A stretch of 44,496 nt of DNA from an uncultured Marivita sp. (GTDB lineage Bacteria; Pseudomonadota; Alphaproteobacteria; Rhodobacterales; Rhodobacteraceae): contig CANNCS010000020.1 of the NCBI GenBank assembly GCA_947503115.1, positions 1-44,496 of the forward strand, written 5' to 3'. The position numbers and the translations under genes are program-made. The notes beneath the pieces were generated by a model. The model was not told the DNA's origin, searched no databases, and saw only the letters and a program-made list of their open reading frames with translations. Shown here piece by piece: positions 16,069 to 25,400 of this stretch; within the stretch, counting starts at the first letter, position 1; every line of letters begins with the position of its first letter.

Positions 16069-16255
16069 TACCGTTTTGTAATTGCTGGGATAAGTTACGC
16101 GCATATGCACTGCGTGCTGTTTGCAAAACGGCCATTTCATTTTTTATATCTGCAATCTTACGATCACAAAACAAGACATTTTGCAGCTGGGCCTTTGCAG
16201 TATCCGACATCTCATCTGTGTCGTATTCAACGTCATCAATGCTGACCTTCGCCAT
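16055..16255 (-). CDS. Small DUF6447-like protein downstream of the RTX gene
   Basis: A 66-aa protein. MAKVSIDDVEYDTDEMSDTA-KAQLQNVLFCDRKIADIKNEMA is a short strand pair followed by a long coiled-coil-like helix, which I recognise as the DUF6447 pattern (MAKVxIDGxEYxxxxLSxxAKxQL). A ribosome-binding site, GGGAGAATGAGATC, lies just upstream of the start. It sits 176 bases after the RTX stop and overlaps the next gene, with which it would form an operon. Small coiled-coil proteins of this kind are often found next to large secreted repeat proteins; the role is unknown. Confidence 0.7.
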   Translation of the reverse strand: MAKVSIDDVEYDTDEMSDTAKAQLQNVLFCDRKIADIKNEMAVLQTARSAYARNLSQQLQNGNDDS

Positions 16256-16373
16256 GATCTCATTCTCCCTGATAATGTTTATTACTCATGTACGGGGGTA
16301 ATAAACTTTCCCCATACATTCAAGATCATTACCTACATTCCCAAAAGCATCTGAATTTTGAATGCGCTAAAAG

Positions 16374-16411
16374 TGAAGGCCCCCACCGATATGATGGAGG
16401 CCTTTTTTACA
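16374..16411 (-). terminator. Hairpin terminator after the RTX gene
   Basis: AAGGCCCCCA and TGGAGGCCTT form a stem with one mismatch around CCGATATGA, followed by a T-run on the plus strand. On the minus strand a weaker TTCACTTTT follows. It lies 20 bases past the RTX stop and would limit read-through from that gene into the two small genes; it may work in both directions. Confidence 0.55.
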
Positions 16412-16431
16412 AACCCTTCAAGAGCAGGACA

Positions 16432-19400
16432 TTAGATGATGTCGCCATTGACAAGGTTTTGACCGACAAAGATGCCGACGAGATCAGCTTCGGCTAAATC
16501 CAACACTGAGCCAACTGAACCTGTTTCCACTTCAAGTACATAGGTTTCGCCACCGGAAGTATCATGTAGTACCAGCAAAAACTCAGCTGAGGCATCAACA
16601 CCGCTGAACGATCCATTAGTGGACGAAGTATCAACACCGCTGTTAAGCGCGCTTTCAAGGCTGACCATAACCTCGTTACGTGTCGCCGTTGTTGGGTCTA
16701 GACCCAACGCACCACTATAGTAGAAAACATCGTTGTCGACCTCACTAGCTGTGATAGTCACATTTCCACCAGATGAAGTGGTATTAGTAGCTAGGTTCAC
16801 CCAATCACCGAAGTTACCCTCATCAGTAGCGAAGTTAGTATCGTACTTATCCTCGCCACTATCGAAGTTATAGATGGTGTCTTTGCCGCCTGTGTTGGTG
16901 TTGTAGACAACGTAATCTACAGAGACATCTGCACCGACATCAATGGTATCATCACCTTGCTGGCCCCACAATATATCACCGCCCAGACCACCTTTGAGCG
17001 TATCTCCAGCACTTCCACCATAGATCACGTCATCATTATCTGTACCGAGCAGGTTCAGAGTGATGGTCTGATCGTCAATGGCGGCACTGACATTGCCTGC
17101 AGTGTCTGTCCACGCGTCCGCACCAAAGTCGAAATTGTCTTCGACCGAACCAGCGAACCCTGCCAAACCTTCAAGTGCATCAGAAGCTTCGGCTGTCAGT
17201 TGCATGGAGATTTGGCTGCCCGTCACAGTTGGGTTACCGACCAAATCGGTTGTTTCGAACGTGAAGTCGGTCGCAGAAGTTCCCTGGATATCCCAAGTCA
17301 TCTTCGTCGCGTCAAACGTCACATCGTTTAGTGAAGAACCGTTAATAACCAGCGTATCCAACTCGTTGTCATAGACAATCGACGTGATGGTTGGCGCAGG
17401 CGCTGTTGTGTCCAGCGTATACGTCAAGGCCGCACTCGTTGCGGTATTGCCCGCAACATCTGTGAACTTAGCCGTAATCGACTTGTCACCATCAGCACCC
17501 AGATCGCCATCCGTTACTGTCAACTGAACGTAACCGTTGGTGATATCTGTCGCATCCAGCGTTTTAGTAACCGGGGTCGTAAACGCCGCACCCGCAAGTA
17601 GCAGCTCAACAGAGTCACCAGCTTCCGCATCAGCACCAAGAGTGACCTGGAAAGTCGGCGTAGTGTCATACGAGTTGTCATCACTGTCGCTGCTACCCGT
17701 GTCGGAACCAGAAACCAGATCAACAGCTCCAATCGTGGCCAACGTATCCAAATGGATCGTGAGGGCCCCGGTTGTATCTGTATTACCTGCAAGATCAGTC
17801 ACTTCGGCAGTGATCGATTTATCACCGTCGGCGCCAAGATCTTCGCCGGTTACGCTCAGATCAATGTAGCCGTTGGATACATCAGTAGCATCAACAGTGC
17901 CTGTCACCGGACTGTCGAAGGAAACGCCATCGAGCAGAAGTTCGATGCTGTCTCCAACACGCACACCATCGTTGAAGTCAATCCGGAAGGTCGGAGTAGT
18001 CTCATAAGTGATGTCATCTTCACCGCTGAGACCTGTATCTGACCCCGCCAGCAGATCGACAGCGTTGATGTCCACCACTGTATCGATGCTGAACTCGTTC
18101 AGCTCATCGTGTGAGTTCTGAAGGTTGCCAGCAACATCCTCGGCAAGTGTGACTTCGATGTCGATGTCGTCAGCTTCGAGGTTCGTATCGGTCAGATCGT
18201 AATAGGCCTCGTACGTGTCGCTGTCGATCCAACCACTGAGAGATGCATCCAAGGTCAAAGCTGCATTGATCGCAGTTGTTTCAGTACCGTCTTCACCACT
18301 CAGAGCAAGCGTCGGATCAATGTTAGTATCCATCGCTTCATCGAAGTCGATTGTGATCTTCAGAGCCGAGGCTCCAACATCACTTTCGGACAGCATCGTG
18401 TCGTCCACCGTGACGAGGTCTACAGTCGGTGCAACTGTGTCGATGATAACGCTTGTACCGCCTTGGTATGTATAAGCTGGTTCTCCGCTGAGGACGTCGG
18501 GATTACCGCTATAATCCAAAATCTCGTAGGTTGTGTTCGGATCCAACGGTATCTCAGAGAGAGTGTAATTCCCTGACGCAGGTCCATCTTCGACATCCAA
18601 CGTGACAATCACAAACTCTTCGCCTGTGGTGAGATCACGCACAAGCCAAGATTCTTCAGCATCAACGTCAGAACCGATAGATACCAATGACCCCAGGGTC
18701 ACGTCAGCAGTGGCTGTTTCATCACCGTCAGAGTCGTCATCCAGGGTTAGCCCCTCAATGCCAGGCTCAGTGTCATAAATTACAGCCGTACCGGTTGGTT
18801 CAACCGGACCTGTCCATGTGAATGTACCACTTGATGGCAGTATCTCGTCAGCATTCACTGCATAGAATTGTTCTATGGCGCTACTTGGGCTTGTATTGCC
18901 AGCCACATCAGTCGCTGTAGCAGTAAAGTTATGACTTCCGTCCGAGAGCGATGCAGTTGTGAAGCCCCAGCCGCCATCTTCTTCCACAAGCGTCGTGCCA
19001 ACAGATTCTCCGTTATCGAAAATCTCGATTGTGGCACCAGGCTCCCCGACACCATACAGGGTGATGATCTCGTCGTTGGTGATCCCATCGCTGTCAGATG
19101 CGCCAGTGTCGTCGGCAAAATGCGTAATGCTTGGAGCATCAGGCGCAATGTTATCCAACTCTACTGTCGTCGAGGCTTGAACAGCTGGGTTCCCAGCAAA
19201 GTCAGACACATCTGCAGTAACCTCGATATCACCGTTGTCCAATCCGGAGATATCAACGCCAGCTCCGGAAGCCTCAACGAAAGATGTGTTACCTTCAACA
19301 GTTCCGTCTAAAATGGTACTTACCGCACCAACCAGGCCATCCAAAACCTCTTGTCCTGCCGCCGTTTGGGCCGTCAACGTGACAACATTATTGTCTATTG

Positions 19401-22400
19401 ATACATCCCAATCGCCAGCTCCTGGTGCACTCGGAGCCGCATAATCAGCAACTGAGGTAATCACACCATCCACTAAGTTCAGAAGAATGCCATAACCAGC
19501 ACCGCCCTCGAAGAACGTGTTGATGTCAAACTCTCCAGTGCCAGAGAGCTGGTCGAATGTGAACGTCAGACCACCAACAATCTCCCAAGTATTGCCAGAT
19601 ACGGTTGTTGTGACGGTAACAGATTGTGGCTCAGTGAGGAGTGTGTCTACAAAGTTTCTGATTTCCTCTTCCGAGTAGCGATACCCGCTATCAATGTTTT
19701 CTGTCCCAGCAAACATTGCGTAGGTGAAGGACGTGGCATCCTCTAGGCCGGTCAGTTCGAAAAACTCTTCATCTGTATCGCTTGGAAGTGCGCTGAGAGC
19801 AGCCGCTGTCGCATCTGTGATATAGATCTTTACGAGTGATGGGTCACCGCCTCCATAGACCTGTTCATAGAACACAGCCTGATCATAGCCAGAGAGCGCG
19901 CCACCTTCACGCGTACCCGAGCCATCGTACCCCATCTCACCTTCAATGGAGAAACTAGACGCAGAGAAGTTATCGACCTGCAGCAGGGCACCATTTGAGT
20001 ATGTGGTAAACTCAAAGTCTCCCCACGTCTCTGAACCACTATTCCCTGCGGAATCCCAGATCGACTGCTCAACATCATCTATGTAAAGATAATTGCCGTC
20101 ATCGTAGAGATCGCCGCCTGCGTCTTCCCAAGAAGATGAGAAAAGATCCGAGTAGTCCAAGGCCCATGGGTTCGCCAAACCTGCAAATGCGTCATCGTAA
20201 ACACGGGTGTTCGTGAAGGTCACGGTAACCACTTGCCCATCTTCGACCCCAGTGGTCGTACCAGAGATACTTACGTTGCCATCTTCAGCGGCATTGACGA
20301 TGTCATCAAATCCAAGCGGTGTATCAATCGCAATCGTCGGCGCGATCGTGTCAACAGTGATCGCGCGTGTCTCAGTGGCACTGACATTCCCAGCGTCATC
20401 CGTGAAGGTCACTGAAAGCGTCTCAGCGCCTTCGCCAAAAGTATCAGATGCATCGGAAACGGTCACCGACCAATTCCCGTCTTGATCTACTGTCGTATTC
20501 GCACTGAACCCAGAGTCTCCCGACACCGCGACAGCGACACCGGCTTCTCCGGTTCCACTAATCACCAAGTCAGTCTCTTCAGCCGCGTTGACGATGTCAT
20601 CACCTGCGACAGTATCGATGACCGGAAGATTAGGCGCGGTCCGATCAGCAGTGACAGTAAGGAGTGTATCAGACACACCCAGAGAGTTACCTGTCTGATC
20701 GATAATTTCAGCAGCGAGATCGTTTTGACCTTCCGCCAACGAGCCTGTGAATGTCACAAACCCATCGGCAATATGACCGGCGGTCAGTGTGATAACGTCT
20801 ACCTCGACACCATCAACATAGAGCTTGACCAAATCACCTTCCAACGCAGCGGAGCCATCAGTTGCTGCAACTTCGAAAGACACATCGATCGATACCGGAT
20901 CAGCATTGGTGAGATTGTCGGTATCGCTCACACCAGAGTCAGACGCAGTCTGAAGATCAATGGCAAGTGCCTGCGCAGGCGCCAACGTATCCAGAAGCGC
21001 AACATCCCCTGCAGACATGCTGCCCAATGTGCCATCCGCAAAGTCAACTTCGACACGCAGATCCCGACCGTCAAGTTCACCGTCATCATTCAGGTCAACC
21101 CAGAACATGCCCGTATCCTGCTGGAACACGGCTTCTGCGACACCATTCCCAAGACGGGGAAGCGTCGAGATTGCGAGTTCAGCATCGCCAAAATTGGCAA
21201 CGGTACCGACAAAGTCTACGCCAGAAAGAGTAATCCCAGCTTCGACTCCCATTTGTGTCAGAAGGTTTTCTTCGATGACGATCTGATCAATGCCGGATTC
21301 AAAATCGGTGATCCGATCCTGATAGATACTGTAGGACTCGTCCCGCTCTGCATAATGGAAGCTGTCTGCACCATCCCCACCTGAGAGAATATCGACACCA
21401 AATCCGCCAAAGATGACATCATCGCCACCAGATGCGGTCACAACGTCATCACCAGCGCCCACCTTGATCAGGTTGCCACCAGGCACAACGCCCACATCAG
21501 CTGCAAGAACAGTGACCGTGTCCACACCAGCACCAGTTGTGACGCTGTTCGAACCCGTTCCAACCGTTACGGTGTTGTCACCATCACCGGCATCGACGGT
21601 ATTGTCCCCGTCGCCGAGCGCCAGAATATCAATACCAGCACCAGTCGTGACAGTATTATTGCCGTCACCCGCTGTGAGGTCGTTATTGCCTTCACCAGCG
21701 TCAACAGTGTTGTCACCATCACCCAGCTCAATGATATCCCGACCAGCACCAGCCGTAATGGCGTTATCACCATCACCTGCTGCAACAGAGTTATCGCCCT
21801 CGCCTGCGGCGACGAGATTGTTTCCATTGCCCAGTGTGATGCTGTCATCACCAGCACCAGAATTAATGTCGTTATCACCGTCGCCAAGCGTGATGCTGTC
21901 ATCGCCATCCCCAGCGATCACTGTGTTATTACCACCATCATTGGTGATCGTGTCGTCACCAGCACCCGAGTCGACAAAGTCATTGCCTTCACCAAGGTCA
22001 ATCACGTCATCACCGGTACCCGTTGTGATGTTATCGTCACCGGCACTCGCAACAATGTCGAACGCATTGCTTCCCGTTACACTACCACCATCAACGGTGA
22101 GATCCCCATTATAAAGAGCAGATCCGTTTACGGAGATACGGCCGCTTTCAACGTCGGTAAACGAGCTATCAGCAAAAGTGAGGCCAATGTCGGAATCTTC
22201 GCCACCCACGACATACGACTCTACGCCACTGACCTGCGTTACATCTGCAGTGGTTCCATCTGCAGTGACATTGATAACGTCATCCGCACCTGCACCACCT
22301 TGGATCAAATCACCATTGAGGTCCGTTGCAGTGCCCTCAATGGTCAGCGTCACATCTGTGGCAGAGGCATCAAACTGATCAGCCCCAGAACCGAGCACAA

Positions 22401-25400
22401 CTTCCAGATCATTGGTGAATGCGGGATCAAGCAGCACAGTGCCGCCGTCGTCGCCCATTTCGATTTTGGAAATGCCAGCACTTGCTGCTTCTTCGCCAAG
22501 AACCGCGTCCATCTGAACGCCATCAACCGTGATGAGGCGCTCAACTGTTCCGTCAACGAGAGACACAAAGTCGTCATCCCGGAAGACGCCGCCGCTCAAC
22601 TGGACAGCGTCACCGTCCGTCTCATCACCTTCACCGCCGTCGAACAGAACATTCGATCCCAGCTCGCCACCATCAATACGCAGGATGTCATCACCATCTG
22701 CGCCAGAAATGACCAGGTTATTGTTGTTCACGCCCTCTTTTACAAAGAGGTCGTCTCCGGACGTTCCCGTGATGTTGAAAGCATAATCAACATCAACCGT
22801 TGCTTCGAGTGTCAATGAGAGACTGTCGTCGGTATCTTCTACGCCGCTCGCATCAACAGTAATCTGGGTCAGCGTATCAACATTACCGCCACGGAATGTG
22901 AGGCTGTGCGCATCAGTGCCACCTGTGCCATCTTCCGCAAAGTTATATTCTTCGATCCCTGTCACATTGGTCAGGTCGACAGCGGCTGCAATCCCACCAG
23001 CATTACCCGCAGCGCCATTCTGGAAAACAACGGCGTCTGTACCACCATTGTCAGTAATCGTATCGGCAAAGGTGAGATCACCGTCGTTGATTTCCACTGT
23101 ATCATTGGCCAATCCTGTGGTGACAATATCATCACCGCCAGCCATCTTGATGACAGATGCATATTCCGCTGGGCCAGTGATCGTATTGCTTGCGTCGCTG
23201 TCAAAAATTGTCAGCTCGCCAGGGAATGCAGATGCGTCAAGCGTCAGCGGCCCACCATCGAGAACCACAGTGTGAATGCCAGCATCAAACGCTGCTTGAC
23301 CCAACACAACTGTACCGCCACCTGTGCTGAATACGCGCAGAATTTCTATGTTGCTCACATTGGTAAAATCAACATCTGCAAGTGTATCAGGCGCATTCAC
23401 CTCCAGTGAAAGCGTATCCTCGTCATCATAACCAATACCATCAGCGACAGAGCCGCCATCAATGGTATCGCCCGCATCCAAGTACTGTCCGAGTGCGAAC
23501 TCATCGTCGCCCTGACCACCGGTGATGCGCAGATCAACGTCATCGCCTTCACTACCATCGGCGGTTGCTGCTGTCTGGCCAATTTGGCTGACTGTCAAAT
23601 CGTTTGTGACAAGCTGGCTGCCATCAACATGGACAACGTTTGTCAGGTCTCCGTTTGTAAACCCATCGAACTCAACAGAGACAGTTCCCGAGGCGTTGTC
23701 ATGCGCAAGCACACGTTCGATCGAGGTTACACCAGATCCGATCCCAGCCACTGCGTTAGAGCTGTTTTCTGTGAGGACAATCTCATCGTCACCCTCGCCA
23801 CCATCAACCGCATCCGCAGTGGTAAGCTCACCTGTTTCAAACAGGAATTGATCGTTACCCGCACCACCCCGCAGATCATCAACACCACCACTATTAGCAC
23901 CTGTGTCGCCATCGCCAACGATGACATCGTCACCAGCACCACCGATCAGGGTATCGTCGCCGTCGCCCCCAATGAGAGTGATACCACGGGACAGAGTAGA
24001 TGCATCGACATTGGCGGAGTCTGCACCTGTCTTGTTCACATCGGACGCATCAATCGTCACAGCTGTCGTGTCAGCGTCGAATGGCAAACCGTTCGCAATA
24101 GTATATGCGTGGTTACCGCCATTGAGATTGATGGTCTCAAAGCCCGTAACGTTGTTCAGTCCGGACGTATCGCCGTTCGCTGAATCAATGTTCAGGGTAT
24201 CGTTATCCGCGCCACCCCGAAGGACATCTGCGCCAGTGAGTTGTTCACCACGGGTGATTACAGTGTCATCACCAGCGCCGGCATCAACAAACTCGTCGGA
24301 CGCATCTGTCGCGTCACCGGTTTGGATCAGGTCGGCCCCCGCACCACCGTAAATATCATCGGCACCGGCACCACCCAAAATGGTGTCGTCGCCGCCGCCA
24401 GCAGACAGGGTGTCATCGCCGTCACCGCCATCGATCGCATCAATGCCATCGCCCGTGGTTACAGCGTCATTGCCCGCACCAGCTTCAACATAGTTTCCGC
24501 CGTCACCAAGTGTGATGCTGTCAACATTTGCACCACCATAGACTTCGTTCTGGCCGTCACCCGCTGTGATGGCGTTTGTGCCATCACCAGCGTCTACGAT
24601 GTTATTGCCATCACCAAGAGTGACGCTGTCGTTACCCGCGCCAGCGTCCACATCGTTATCACCGTTACCTGCCGTGATAGCGTCATCGCCGTCACCAGCT
24701 GTAATGTCATTGGGGCCATGACCAAGCGTGATGCTGTCATTGCCAGCACCAGCGTCGACAATGTTATAGCCGTCACCAAGTGTAATGCTGTCATTACCAT
24801 CACCGGAGATAACATCGTTATCGCCATTACCTGCCGTGATCGTGTCATCACCAGCACCAGAATTAATGTAGTTATCACCGTCGCCAAGCGTGATGCTGTC
24901 ATTACCATCGCCAGCAATAACCATGTTATTGCCACCATCATTGGTAATCGTGTCGTCACCAGCGCCCGAGTCGACAAAGTCATTGCCTTCACCAAGGTCA
25001 ATCACGTCATCGCCATCGCCCGTGACAATGTAATCATCTCCGTCCCCACCGGAGATGTTATTATCACCACCGGTTGCCGTGATCGTATCGTTGCCTGCGC
25101 CACCATCAACGGTGTCATTGGTGCCACCCAGCTCAAACACATCATTGCCGTCACCACCGGTCACGTCCATGCCAGTAGTGGAGTCAACGGTGGACAAAGT
25201 AACCGAGCCTGTTGAGCCAGTCGCATCAACAGTTTCAATTGTGCTGCTGATTGCATTCTCAATACCAGCCGCAACAGCTGCATCACCAATGACCAGACCA
25301 ACTGCCGTAGAAATATTGAGCGTACGCACGCCATATGTGTTCAAATCATTGATCCGAACACTGCCTGTGCTGCCGGCTGTAGACAGGTTGACTTCTTCGA

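Noticed and set aside
24250-25100. Regular ~27-base repeats that could suggest a CRISPR or satellite array
   Set aside because: The repeats are in frame and encode nonapeptide RTX units; there are no distinct spacers and no cas genes.
20482-25215. Long plus-strand open frames opposite the RTX gene (20482-21384, 24241-25215 and others)
   Set aside because: They mirror the repetitive minus-strand codons of the RTX blocks, show low-complexity Ile/Val/Asp/Thr runs and no domain; the minus-strand frame is clearly the real gene.
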